The notes under the pieces are model-generated. The model searched no databases and had not been told where the DNA came from. It was given only the letters and a program-made list of their open reading frames with translations. The position numbers were made by a program, and so were the translations under genes. A DNA stretch of 64,000 bases from positions 134,307,089 through 134,371,088 of the forward strand of contig NC_030808.1 in the NCBI RefSeq assembly GCF_001704415.2, given 5' to 3'. Shown here one piece after another: positions 35,020-46,676 of this stretch; the first letter of the stretch is position 1; each line of letters starts with the position of its first letter. This DNA is from Capra hircus (lineage: Eukaryota; Chordata; Mammalia; Artiodactyla; Bovidae).

Positions 35020-35431
35020 TTTTAAAAAATTTTGGATACTGCAAACAACACTGAAATGACCGTTTTCATGCATTTGCTTCTCCGGGATGGGTTCTTTGGG
35101 AATGCAAACTGATGACAAAAGGAGAACAATTCAGCAACGACAACCAAAATCAGAAATGCACATGACTCAGGACTTTATAGACTGCATGTATTTACATTCG
35201 GTTTAATGGACATTGCTAAACTGCCCTCCACAATAGCTGTGTCAATTTACTTTCTCATTAACAGAGCACTAAAGAGCCTGTTGCTCTATATCCCTGCCAA
35301 CACTGGTTATATCAGTTTTTAAAAAATCATTGTCATGTCAATAAACCAAAGAATATTTATTTCTTTTGACTATTAAAGGGATGTAACTGCTTTTCTTCTT
35401 GCTGAATTTCTGCATTACTCCTATGATTATC
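35020..35431 (-). repeat. Old LINE-1 or HAL1 relic, split by BovB
   Basis: CTAAACTGCCCTCCACAATA and TCCCTGCCAACACTGGTTAT resemble the complement of an old L1-type 3' region; it seems to continue at 36429-36620 (TTAACCTTTTGTCTGTTAAC). Confidence 0.5.
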
Positions 35432-36428
35432 TATTTATGGACTACGTAGATCACAACAAACTGTGGAAAATTCTTCAAGAGATGGGAATACCAGATCACC
35501 TTACCTGCCCCCTGAGAAATCTGTATGCAGGTCAAGAAGCAACAGTTAGAACTGGACATGGAACAACAAACTGGTTCCAAATTGGGAAAGGAGTATGTCA
35601 AGGCTACATATTGTCACCCTGCTTATTTAACTTATATGCAGAGTACATCATGAGAAATGCTGGGCTGGATGAAGCACAAGATGGAATCAAGATTGCTGGG
35701 AGAAATATCAATAACCTCAGATACGCAGGCTTAAAATTCAACATTCAAAAAACTAAGATCATGGCATCCGGTCCCATCACTTCATGGCAAAGAAATGGGG
35801 AAACAATGGAAACAGTGAGAGATTTTATTTTCTTGGGCTCCAAAATCACTGCAGATGGTGACTGTAGCCATGAAATTAAAATACACTTGCTCCTTGGAAG
35901 AAAAGCTATGACCAGCCTAAATAGTATATTAAAAAGCAGAGACATTACTTTGCTGACAAAAGTCGATGTAGTCTAAGCTACGGTATTTCCAATAGTTGTG
36001 TATGGATGTGAGAACTGGACTATAAAGAAAGCTGAGTGCCGAAGAATTGATGCTTTTGAACTGTGGTGCTGGAGAAGACTCTTGAGAGTCCCTTGGACTG
36101 CAAGTAGATCCATCCAGTCAACCCTAAAGGAAATCACTCCTGAATATTCACTGGCAGGATTGATGCTAAAGCTGAAGCTCTGATACTTTGGCCACCTGAT
36201 GCGAAGAACTGACTCACTTGAAAAGACCCTGATGCTGGGAAAGATGGAAGGCAGGAAGAGAAAGGGATGACAGAGGATGAGATGGTTGGATGGCATCACC
36301 GACTCGATGCACATTAGTGTGAGCAAGCTCTGGGAACTGGTAATAGACAGGGAAGCCTGGCCTGCTGCAGTCCATGGGGTCTCAAAGAGTCGGATACGAC
36401 TGAGTGACTGAACTGTACTGAACTGAAC
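35432..36428 (+). repeat. BovB LINE fragment lacking the RT catalytic segment
   Basis: Sense BovB. A 179-codon open frame at 35437-35976 covers RT and post-RT parts, but the catalytic-loop region is cut: the frame reads NNLRYAG then LKFNIQKTK, skipping about 27 codons that the copy at 47131-47565 keeps. Ends in ACTGAACTGAAC-type tail. Confidence 0.9.
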
Positions 36429-37151
36429 CTATTTTCCTACTAGATCCCAATGACTGTATTACCTTTATAAGGCCTTATATATTAATATTTTATATTAACC
36501 TTTTGTCTGTTAACAGATTGTTTTCCTCTAGTCTATCAGTCTTTTAAATGGGGCCTTTTGTAGTCCAGAAATTTTATATTTTTATGTTGTAGAATTCTTT
36601 ATGTTGTAAAATTCTTTGTGGTTTCAAGATGCTAAGGGAGTCTCACCCTCTCAAAAGATTATAAAAATGGTTCCCTGTATTTTCCTTTAGCTGAAATAAA
36701 GTATTTGTGTAGTGTTTTGCATGTTCTTACACCCCAGCCTCCACAATCCTTGAGAGTGAAACTAAAACTACTTAGGAGCCAACAGGGCCATTGTATAACC
36801 ATGAATTTTCAGAGGCATAGACTCTCCAGAAAAACAGAAAAGAAGAATTTCTAAAATCTCTGGGCATTTGACCCATATCAAGAAAAGAGGGGTAAGAAAC
36901 AGATGGGTCATTTTGCAAAAATAACAATTTTATAACAAAATAGTTAAAAGAGCACCCACACAGTTGGTAACTCTGTTAGCTAATCCTGTTCTCTGGTTTC
37001 ATAGACGCTTGCTTACATTTCTTATCCTCCCTACTGGATTACCCTCAGTCTTGTAAAGACAAGAATCTTATTCATCCTTGTATCTATTACACCATTTACT
37101 AAATACTTTGAGCATAAAAGATTCTAGAATATTTGATTAAATGAAGTGTAT

Positions 37152-37364
37152 TTTCTCTAGTGGCTCAGATGGTAAAGAATCTGCCTGCAATGCAGGAGAT
37201 ACGGCTTTGATCTCTGAGTTGGGAAGATCCCCTGGAGAAGGGAATGGCTACCCATTCCAGTATTTTTGCCTGGAGAATCCCATGGACAGAGGAGCCTGGA
37301 GGGCTACAGTCCATGGGGTCGCAGAGTCAGATACAACCGAGCAACTAAACCTTTCACTTAACAC
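37152..37364 (+). repeat. Bov-tA-type SINE, sense
   Basis: TTCTCTAGTGGCTCAGATGG, AAAGAATCTGCCTGCAATGC, then CCATGGGGTCGCAGAGTCAG. The tRNA-like head is at the left. Confidence 0.9.
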
Positions 37365-37777
37365 TTTTACCTTGTAGAAATATATTTAAAACAAAAATAC
37401 TTAAAAGGTGACATACTTTATAATGAAAAGACTGTGAAAATAGTCATTACAGTAATAATAACAGCATTAAATATTTATTATATACCTACTAAATGCCAGA
37501 CATTATGCTAAACCCTTTATATATATTCTATTTTACATGTATTTTTATCACACATAGTATTTTTTAAAATCTTCCAGTTGCTGGAGTGAAGAGTGATATT
37601 TTGCTCACTCCTATCACTGTCTTGACTTCTTTTTGAGAAACTTTTTGCAGAAGGATCACTTCATAGTTTGATCTTAGCTTTCTCTACAATATCAGTATTT
37701 ACAAAGTAATTTCTTGTACAGCAGAAAAGCTATACAAGAGGCTTGTATAGCAGAAAAGCAAGTTTCTATATATGTAC

Positions 37778-37864
37778 CTCATGTAAACCCAATTCCAATT
37801 TCATCACCATTTCAGAAAGATGACGATTTTCTAACTTCAGTGATTCCAGCTGACCCAACATCTC
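37778..37864 (-). CDS. CEP63: CEP63 coding exon (about residues 459-487)
   Basis: 87 nt, 29 codons, phase 0. Acceptor TTTTCCCTTCTCAG, donor GTACATAT. It encodes [18 protein letters not shown] followed by [11 protein letters not shown]. Found from splice sites and family similarity rather than from a long open frame. Confidence 0.94.
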
Positions 37865-39179
37865 CTGAGAAGGGAAAAGTAGAAAAAACTAAATAAATGT
37901 AATGAATAAATCAAATGCATCTTAAAAATTTTTTCTATATATAATTTTCATTCGGTGAAGTTACATTCTTCATTCATATATACAAATACTTTCTAAAACA
38001 TTTTTTGAAGAGGTGTTTCAACATGAATTTGTACCCATGCAATTAAGAGTATTATTCTAAACAGATCAATCCAGGCACTGGTGACGCCCTGGCACTCCTC
38101 TTCCTGGCCTCTGCCTCCAGCATCTTGTAATTTGTACTCCTTTCAAGGGTAGTAGCTTATTGCTACTTGAAGATTCCTGCCTTCCTTGGCTTCCTGCTTC
38201 TTTTGTGAAAACTATCTGGTTTTCTTCCTTATTGTCTCTTTCCTTCTTAGCATCATTCTGGCACTTTTTTACCCTAGTAGTTTCCTAAGTTGGGTTCAAG
38301 TCTCTCCTCTTCACACTCTATGCCTTCTCCTTACAATATCTAAGTCTCTTGGAGTTTCAAATGCCAACTTCATGTAAAGACTTCCATGGCTAAATGTCTT
38401 ACCTTGATTTTAATCTTGCACTCCAGGCCGTCTGTGCAACTATTAGATATTTCCATATGAAAGTCCAGCTTTTATCTCAAACCAGTGTCCCATCTGCCAG
38501 CTTCCCCATTTTTTTGTCCCTTTCATACAAATTCATTATCCTCCCCAAACCTGCTCCTTATCTTTTCTATATTTCATTAAAGAGCATCACTCTCTCTAAT
38601 CAGTTGCCCAAGCCGGAATCCTAGTGACATTCTTCCCTAACTCTAACTCACTCTCCCTGTCCAGTCAAATACAAAGTCTAGTCAATCTTACCAAGCAAGT
38701 GTCTCCAGAATGCATCCATTTCCCTGGGTCTCCCCTGCGCAGTGCTCAGGCCACCATCTCACTGCTGTGACAGCATCTGAGTGGTCTCTCTGCCTCCTTG
38801 CTTATTCTCCATACAACCACAGAAACTTTTTACTCCTGTTTAACCCATTCTCTACAGACCCCAAGATAACATGAAAACTCCTGCACAGGGCAGGCAGGCC
38901 CTTCGGGAGCTAATCCCTGCTTTCCCATTTCATCCCTCACCACCTGTCCCACCTGCCACAGTGAACAGGGTAACCTTCACCACTCACCATAGAAATAGTC
39001 TTTTCACTTGTCTGAACTACTCTTAACTCCTGCCAACCTTCACTAGACTACTTGTTAACCAGCCTAAAGAAGAGGGTTAATAAAATTTACTGAATTAAAC
39101 ATTATGGAAATTATACCTTTAATAAATTGAACCTTCAAAAACAAACTTCAAATAAAGAAAATTTTTGTTCAAGTTTCAC
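37865..39179 (-). other. CEP63: CEP63 intron
   Basis: 1.3 kb. The pyrimidine-rich stretch from about 38330 to 39060 resembles an old antisense LINE relic that I cannot name; no exon. Confidence 0.8.
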
Positions 39180-39377
39180 CTTATGCTCGACTGCTTTTTC
39201 TTCTGCCTTTTGTATCTCTGCTCTGAGTCGCTTTTCCATGTCAGAGGAAGAACTTTTGGTGGAAGCAATAGTGATGTCTCGCTGATGTAACTCTCGAGTT
39301 AGCTGGGATATCTCCATCTTCATTCCTTCTAGTACAGAACTATAACTCTGTTCAGCCTGTAAAATCTGTTCTTTCAA
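39180..39377 (-). CDS. CEP63: CEP63 coding exon (about residues 393-458)
   Basis: 198 nt, 66 codons, phase 0. Acceptor CTGTTTTTTTTGCAG (complement at 39378-39379), donor GTGAAACT. It encodes [18 protein letters not shown] ... EEKAVEHK, a very characteristic CEP63 coiled-coil segment. The open frame reads through the donor for a few codons (KLEQKF...), which is intron. Confidence 0.96.
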
Positions 39378-40673
39378 CTGCAAAAAAAACAGAAAGCATT
39401 ACAAATTGAGAGAAGACATGTTAGATAGAAAAATATAATATTTATAATAGAGTAATTTTTACCTTGCCTCAAGTCATAAATTTTCCCTAATTAAATCTGC
39501 AAAAAATTAGCAATTTACCAAGCTGCATATCTGTACTGAAGGTCAGGTAGTTATGCCCACAATTATTTATTAGATCTCCAAACAGTGAGAAATGGCTGAC
39601 TCAAATGCTGAGAACCAGCATCAAAGAGCTGAAGCACACATTGTTTCAGTTCAGTTCAGTTCAGTCACTCAGTCGTGTGAGCTGTTTCAAATCCTGAAAG
39701 ATGATGCTGTGAAAGTGCTGCACTCAATATGCCAGCAAGTTTGGAAAACTCAGCAGTGGCCACAGGGCTGGAAAAGGTCAGTTTTCATTCCAATTCCAAA
39801 GAAAGGCAATGCAAAAGAATGCTCAAACTACCGCACAATTGCACTCATCTCACATGCTAGTGAAGTAATGCTCAAAATTCTCCAAGCCAGACTTCAGCAA
39901 TACGTGAACCGTGAACTCCCTGATGTTCAAGCTGGTTTTAGAAAAGGCAGAGATCAAATTACCAACATCCTCTGGATCACGGAAAAAGCAAGAGAGTTCC
40001 AGAAAAACATCTATTTCTGCTTTACTGACTATGCCAAAGCCTTTGACTGTGTCGAACACACATTGTTTAGAGGACATTTGTTACCTTCACTCTTTCTGGT
40101 TGCAAATCTAAAAATTTTGCATATATGGTTTCCTGGTCCACAGAAGATAACAGAAAGAGAAAAAGAAAGGAGCTAGAAGTAACCTCAAAGAAGTAATAAT
40201 AATAAAAAAAAAAAAACTGACTCAACAAATAGGACAGTTAGGGCCCACTAATACAGAGACAAATTCCACAAACTTCAAATGCCAATGAGGATATAACTAC
40301 CTACAGTACAGAAGAGAATACACATCCATCACCACCTTCAGTCAGTAAGAAAATACTAAATGCTATCTCAATTAATATGTTCATGTGTTCATGCAAGCAA
40401 GAAGGTGTGTTATCTTTTAGAAAATTTTTCATCAAGACATATTTAAAAAAAAGTTGTAGAGTTCAAAGGGAGCAGGCTTCAATTATCTTGAAAATACTTA
40501 AATGGCATCCCTGAGGATGACACAGTAAGATATTCTCCTAAGCACCTTACAGGTGCTCTACTCATGAGCATCACATGGCCTCTGGATGAGATTTTTCTCT
40601 CATTAAAATTCAGTACTATAACCTCCCAACCCACTGCTCAGTCTACAAACACAGTGGGGTTTGTACCTCTCAC
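39378..40673 (-). other. CEP63: CEP63 intron with an inverted BovB
   Basis: Contains the target-site-flanked BovB at 39647-40056; 40069-40673 is otherwise unique. Confidence 0.85.
39647..40056 (-). repeat. BovB insertion with internal inversion and target-site duplication
   Basis: Flanked by CACACATTGTTT at 39635-39646 and 40057-40068. The left 34 bp are the complement of the BovB tail (CAGTTCAGTTCAGTTCAGTC); the remainder is BovB RT-region sequence in the opposite orientation, coding a relic with KRSVFIPIPKKGNAKECSNY and RELPDVQAGFRKGRDQ on +. Read on -, this is inverted body then sense tail, the arrangement left by twin priming. Confidence 0.85.
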
Positions 40674-40788
40674 CTTCTTGATCTCAGCCCTGTACTCATT
40701 GTTGTGCACTTCCATCTTCTTCAGCTCTCCATATTTTTCCATTAGCTCTTGGCTCAGCTGTTTACATGTTGCACTCACAGATTCTAAG
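40674..40788 (-). CDS. CEP63: CEP63 coding exon (about residues 354-392)
   Basis: 115 nt: one base (C) completing the split Ser codon, then 38 codons [18 protein letters not shown] ... EYRAEIKK, donor GTGAGAGG. The acceptor is weak (GTCATAAAG, with a poor pyrimidine tract), but phase and protein continuity with both neighbours fit only this border. The exon is too short to stand out as an open frame by itself. Confidence 0.92.
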
Positions 40789-41454
40789 CTTTATGACAAA
40801 AATAAGGTCACATAATTAAAACAAAACAAAACCCTGAATCCCACAAGTTGAGTTATCTAACTACCCTCTTAATGTCCAAGAAATAAACATCAGTTTGCAC
40901 CCCAAAATAGAACTCATTTCCAATTTCCATATCAGTGGAGTCAGCAAAATCCAATCCACACTTCTGGGGAGATACTTTTGACTTCTGTGTTCATCTATAT
41001 ACCTTCTATCTGCTTAAAATACTACTGGTTACAAAATTCTAAATGTTATAGCAACTTAGGCAATTTTTTCTCTCTAGTAGTACACGAACTGCCATCATAA
41101 TGTCAGTCTTCACCATGCTTAATTACAATCCCATCCTACACACAGCTGCCAAAATAATCATGAGTTTCCAACCTGTCACCTTTATTTATCCCTCATCAGA
41201 TATAAGAACCTCAGGGACACCATACCTCTCTTATCTCACAGCTCAGACCCACTATAAAGTCGTTTTGCTCCTAAACTGCTAGGCTTTACAGTCTGCCTTG
41301 TGCCATGTGCTAAGCCTGACTTCTTTCCTTTTCACATACCACCCACTTGGCCACACAGCACCTCCCCCTACCACCTGACAACGGACAGTCAACATCCTTT
41401 CAAGAATCGAATCAGCATTTACCTGGATGGAGCCACCCAGACTCTCATTCCCCT

Positions 41455-41716
41455 GCTGCTGCTGCTAAGTTACTTCGGTCGTGTCCGACTCTGTGTGACC
41501 CCAGAGACGGCAGCCCATCAGGCTCCCCTGTCCCTGGGATTCTCCAGGCAAGAACCCTGGAGTGGGTTGCCATTTCCTTCTCCGATGCATTGAAAGAAGT
41601 TGCTCAGTCATGTCTGACCCTCAGCGACCCTATGGACTGCAGCCTTCCAGACTCCTCCGTCCATGGGATTTTCCAGGCAAGAGTACTGGAGTGGGGTGCC
41701 ATTGACTTCTCCTAAA
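41455..41716 (-). repeat. Bov-A2 SINE, near full dimer
   Basis: TGCTGCTGCTAAGTTACTTC, CCCCAGAGACGGCAGCCCAT, then the second monomer TTGCTCAGTCATGTCTGACC to GAGTGGGGTGCCATTGACTT. Confidence 0.92.
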
Positions 41717-42517
41717 TCATCTTAAAAACAGTCTACTTTCAATTGTTAGACTTTGAATGTAGACACTTTCTAGAACTTTCACTTTAAATTGTTCTTAGGT
41801 CTTTTAATGTACATATTCTGTCTCTCAAACTACAAATTCTATAATTAAAGTAATATCTTTAACTTCTCACCTCCCTTTAACTTTGTCCACCATACTCTCA
41901 GGCCCTTCATCATTCGGTTCCAGACTGTTCAATAAAGGCTTAATAACTGTTAGACTGTTCCCCCACACAGTCAATTTACCAGATAAGCTATCGTTCAAAA
42001 TATCACCTTGGCAATACAACAACACAAAACAATCATGTACATTCCTCCAGTTCCTGTTTCAGGGAGTATTCTGTTCAAACTGAACAATACAAATAAGCTG
42101 TCTAAAAGGGTTCCTTTTTCTACCTGTCTTTTGCTATATAAAAATAATGTTTAAAGTCATTCAGTTTTATTACTGAACAGGGGTATTTGTATCCATTTAT
42201 TCCAACCTTATTTCTAAAAATCCTAGAATGCTTATTATGTGGTACTTAGTACATGGCTATAATATGCCAAATAAAACACTGAGGTACAGAGAGAAGAAAA
42301 ATCAGAAATAATCTTGTCCTATCTAAAGATGGGAAAATTGAGGCCTAAAGAGAATAAGCTGTTCCAAGTGGGCAGTGTGTCAGAAGCAAGACACAAGTCT
42401 TCAGAGTCTGCTGAAAGCATAGCAAAACATGTAAAAGACCACTAAAAAGTTAATCAATGGAAAATCTATGATAAAAAATATAAATATTAGCTCTAATATC
42501 AATAACAATTTGTCATT

Positions 42518-42722
42518 ATTGTTTAGCCACTAAGTCGTGTCCACCTCTTTTGTGATCCCATGGATCCCCACCAGGCTCCTCTGTCTGTGGGATTTCCCAG
42601 GCAAGAATTCTAGAGTGGGCTGCCATACCTTCTCCAGGGCATCTTCCCAACTCAAGGATTTAACCTGTGTCTTCTTCACTGGTACAAATGGATTCTTTAC
42701 CTGCTGAGCCACTAGGGAAGCC
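42518..42722 (-). repeat. Bov-tA-type SINE
   Basis: TTGTTTAGCCACTAAGTCGT to the tRNA-like head TGAGCCACTAGGGAAGCC, antisense on +. Confidence 0.9.
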
Positions 42723-42737
42723 ATGTCAATAAGAATG

Positions 42738-42945
42738 TGCTGTGCTGTGCTTAGTTGCGTCCAGCTCTTTGCGACCCCATGGATGGTAGCCCACCAGGCT
42801 CCTCTGTCTATTGGGATTCTCTAGGCAAGAATACCTGAGTGGGTTGCCAAGCCCTCCTCCAGGGGATCTTCCCAACCCAGGGACTGAACCCAGGTCTGCC
42901 ACATTGCAGGCGGATTCTTTACTGTCTGAGCCACCAGGGAAGCCC
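42738..42945 (-). repeat. Bov-tA-type SINE, adjacent to the previous
   Basis: GTGCTTAGTTGCGTCCAGCT to TGAGCCACCAGGGAAGCCC. Flanked by AAGAATG at 42731-42737 and 42951-42957 as part of an imperfect longer duplication, so it inserted just beside the first copy. Confidence 0.9.
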
Positions 42946-44071
42946 ATCAAAAGAATGCTAAACTTTATTTTATTCAATCTACAGTGTGCAAATATACTTC
43001 AGTAATGAGAGGTAAGAATATCTTAAGTATTTCAAGGTGAGAAAGAAAGCAAAAACTCTGTGGATGCATGTATATTTACTATGCAAAGAAAATACTTAGT
43101 GGTTTCCAAAAACAGAAATAAAAGATATATTAGTTAGAGTAGGGATAAAAGTTTGTTACTTAAAAAGGCAAATTGGAAATTTTTTGGTTGTTTGTTTCCC
43201 TGCAGGCTAACAGTTTATATATTTTTATCTTCTACATGCAGAAAACATTAGCGTACAAATGACTGTGGTTTATGTTTAAAATAAAATATCACACTGCTCC
43301 CAATCAAAAAGTTCTGCAGTATGACCAAAAACAAAAGTCCACTGTATTGTAATACAAGTGAGCTGGGCATAGTACAGCATAAATAAGGATTCAATCTACA
43401 CACAAGGACATATCAACAGCATTTCAGAACAGAAGGAAGGAGCACCACATGTCCAGTGAGACCTCCCCAAGAGAAGCTCCAGTGAGGTGGCTGGTAGAGG
43501 GAAAGCCAGTCTAACTGAAGGCCTTCTGCATGGGACAAATGTGAAGACATACAGAGAGTTAATACACACACTTCTTGAAGAATTGGGTTTTGAAGAAGAG
43601 CAGAGCTATATGGAAGTAACTTGATAGGGATGTAGGATTAAAGGAGGGTTTTCATCTTTTTCCCAAGATGAGGAATATTAAAACACATTTTATACCAGGG
43701 GAAATGATTTAGCAGATATTAAGAATTGACAATGTAAAAAAGAAAAGAAAAAACTGTAGAAACTATACATAAGTGGAATCTTAGAAGCACAGACATGTCA
43801 TCCATTGATTCATCCACTCTTAACAGATTAAGGGCACAGACAGGTGCAGGCTGACTGGTAGATTTGTTTGGTGGTAAAAAGATTAGGAAGTTCTACTTTA
43901 ATTGAAATCAAAGTTCTCCTTTAATCTCAATGAAATCAGAAGTTAGGCCAATTTGTGAAAACTGGAGGAAAAGACATGTTTTCATTTGTTATATTAGCTT
44001 ACTTTATCAATACAATGATTGAAATAGTTTCTAACAATTTGAACATTGCTGAAATGCATGTAATTATCTAC

Positions 44072-44209
44072 CTGCCTTCCAGACGCGTCACCTCTGCCTG
44101 CAGAAGCTCTTCACTAGTGTGGGTAAAATCCAGTTGGCAGAGCACGTTCTGCAAGTCCCCCTGCCCTTGAGAAGCATACCTCCTTTCTGCCAGAGGTTCC
44201 TCCAGTGAT
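44072..44209 (-). CDS. CEP63: CEP63 coding exon (about residues 308-354)
   Basis: 138 nt: one base completing Arg, 45 codons, then AG of a split Ser codon. Acceptor tract CTTCTATGTCTTCCCTTAG, donor GTAGAT. It encodes [18 protein letters not shown] followed by a segment ending ...[10 protein letters not shown]. The longer open frame reaching 44277 runs into the pyrimidine tract and is not coding upstream of 44209. A BovB fragment starts about 160 bp from the acceptor. Confidence 0.94.
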
Positions 44210-44370
44210 CTAAGGGAAGACATAGAAGGACTGAGGCCTGCATCTTCGCAAACAAAAACAACACAGAGGCAATTCATATTTTCCCAACTCTTTAGTAATG
44301 AAACTCTTCAGAATTCTTTAGTCTGTTTCCTGGTTTACCAAAAAAAAAAAAAAAGTTAGCTGACTGTACA

Positions 44371-46165
44371 GAGCTTCTTCATCTTTGGCTGCAAAGAATA
44401 TAATCAATCTGATTTCGATACTGAACATCTGGTCATGTCCATGTGTAGAGTCTTCTCTTGTGTTGTTGGAAGAGGGTGTTTGCATTCTCTTGACAAAACT
44501 GTTAGCCTTTGACCTGCTGTTTGTATTCCAAGGCCAAATTTGTCTGTTACCCCAGGTGTTTCTTGACTTCCTACTTTTGCATTCCAGTCCCCTATAATGA
44601 AAAGGACATCTTCTTTGAGTGTTACTTCTAGAAGGTCTTGTAGGTCTTCACAGAACCATTCAGCTTCTTCAGCATTACTGAAGGGGCATAGACTTGGATT
44701 ACTGTGATAGTGAATGCCTTGCCTTGGAAACAAACAGAGATCATTCTATTGTCTTTGAGATTACATCCAAGTACTGCATTTCAGACTCTTTCGTTGACTA
44801 TGATGGCTACTCCATTTCTTCTAAGGGATTCCTGCCCACAGTAGTAGATATAATGGTCATCTGAGTTAAATTCACCCATTCCAGTCTATTTTAGTTCATT
44901 GATTCCTAAAATGTTGATGTTCAGTCTTGCCATCTCCTGTTTGATCGCTTCAAATTTGCCTTGATTCATGGACTTAACATTCCAGGTTGCTATGCAATAT
45001 TGCTCTTTACAGCATCGGACTTTACTTCCATCACCAGCCATATCCACAACTGGGTGCTGTTTTTGCTTTGGTTCCGTCTCTTCGTTCTTTCTGGAGTTTT
45101 CTCTCCACTGATCTCCAGTAGCATACTGGACACCTACCGACCTGGGGATTGCCTTTTCATACTGTTCATGGGGTTCTCAAGGTGAGAATACTGAAGTGGT
45201 TTGCCATTCCCTTCTCCAGTGGAACACGTTTTGTTAGAACTCTCCATCATGACCCATCCATCTTGGGTGGCCCTACATGGCATGGCTCATAGTTTCATCG
45301 AGTTAGACGAGGCTGTGGTCCATGTGATCAGTTTGGTTAGTTTTCTGTGATTGTGGTTTTCAATCTGTCTGCCCTCTGATGTATAAGAGGCTTATGGAAG
45401 CTTCCTGATGGAAGAGACTGACTGAGGGGGAAACTGGGTCTTGGTCTGATGGGCGAGGCTATGTTCAATAAATCTTTAATCCAATTTTCTGTTGATGGGG
45501 AGGGGGGACTATGTTTCCTCCCTGCTGTTTGACCTGAGGTAATGAAGATAATGATGACCTCCTTCAAAAGGTTCCATGCACACACTGCTGCAGTCAGTGC
45601 CTCTGACCCTGTAGCAGGCCACTGCTGACCCATGCCTCTGCCAGAGATTCCTGGACACTCACAAGCAAGTCTGGGTCAGTCTCTTGTGGGGTCACTGCTC
45701 CTTTCTCCTGGATCCTGCTACACACAAGGTTCTGTTTGGGCCCTCCAAGAGTCCATTTCCCAGTCCTGTGTAAGTTCTGGCTGCTCTATGGTGGGGTTAA
45801 TGGTGACCTCCTCAAGAGGGCTTATGCTATACCCAGGTCTACTGCACCCAGAGCCCCTGCCTCTGTGGGAGGCCACTGCTGACCCATACCTCTGCAGGAG
45901 ACACTCAAACACAGTTCTGGCTCAGTCTCTGTGGGGTCTCTGGGTCCCAGTGGCACAAGGTTTGTTTGAGCCCTCTGAGCGTCTCTGGCCGGTATGGGGT
46001 TTGATTCTAAAGGTGATTGTGCCCCTCCTACCATCTTGCTAGGGCTTCTTCTTTGCCCTTGGAAGTGGGGTACCTTTTTGGTGGGAGCCAACATTCTTCT
46101 GTTCATGGTTGTTCAGCAGCAAGTTGTAATTTTGGAGTTCTGATAGAAGATAAGCACATGTCCTT
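44371..46165 (-). repeat. BovB LINE 5' region and endonuclease, 3' part missing
   Basis: The - strand holds BovB 5' UTR-type sequence (higher coordinates) followed by an endonuclease relic at 44404-44733 with IGDWNAKVGSQE. It stops within the endonuclease, with no RT and no 3' tail. It lies in the CEP63 sense orientation. Confidence 0.85.
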
Positions 46166-46285
46166 ACCAGCTACTAATCATGATTTATCTTACCAGAGAA
46201 GGTAAGCCTCCCAGGAGACATAAGACTATAATTCCTTTCACGTTTGGAGTTTCAACAAGGGTACAAATTAACAGGAGACAGAGAG

Positions 46286-46492
46286 AGAAGAGTCGCTAAG
46301 TCATGTCTGACTCTTTGCAACCCCATGGACTGTAGCCTGCCAGGCTCCTCTGTCCACTGGATCACCCTGGCAAGAATAATGGCGTGGGTTGTCATTTCCT
46401 CCTTCTGAGGATCTTCCCAACCCAGGGGACTGAACCCACGTCTCTTGCATTGGTAGGTGGATTCTTTACCACTGCACCACCTGGGAAGTCCA
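46286..46492 (-). repeat. Bov-tA-type SINE
   Basis: AGTCGCTAAGTCATGTCTGA to the head TTTACCACTGCACCACCTGG. Confidence 0.9.
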
Positions 46493-46676
46493 TACAGAGT
46501 GACAAAAGGGTTTCTAACTTTCTAAACATCAGAATTTCTTGGTTAGGGGACCCAAACTGAAGGTGGAAAAAAATAGCCATACATTATTATCTAATACCCT
46601 AAAATTTTAACTCAGAAATTAAAACTAAGAAAACCTATAATATGATCAAGCACAAAATATGAATATGTAATATTAA

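Larger units (their letters stand above)
32142..37777 (-). other. CEP63: CEP63 intron with L1, BovB and SINE insertions
   Basis: 5.6 kb between exons 31936-32141 and 37778-37864. The stretch 32843-34055 shows no recognised repeat or exon; the rest is described in the entries below. Confidence 0.85.
40789..44071 (-). other. CEP63: CEP63 intron with SINEs
   Basis: 3.3 kb. Outside the three SINE entries I see no exon; weak old-repeat similarity at 41040-41420 and a MIR-like remnant near 42325-42400. Confidence 0.8.
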
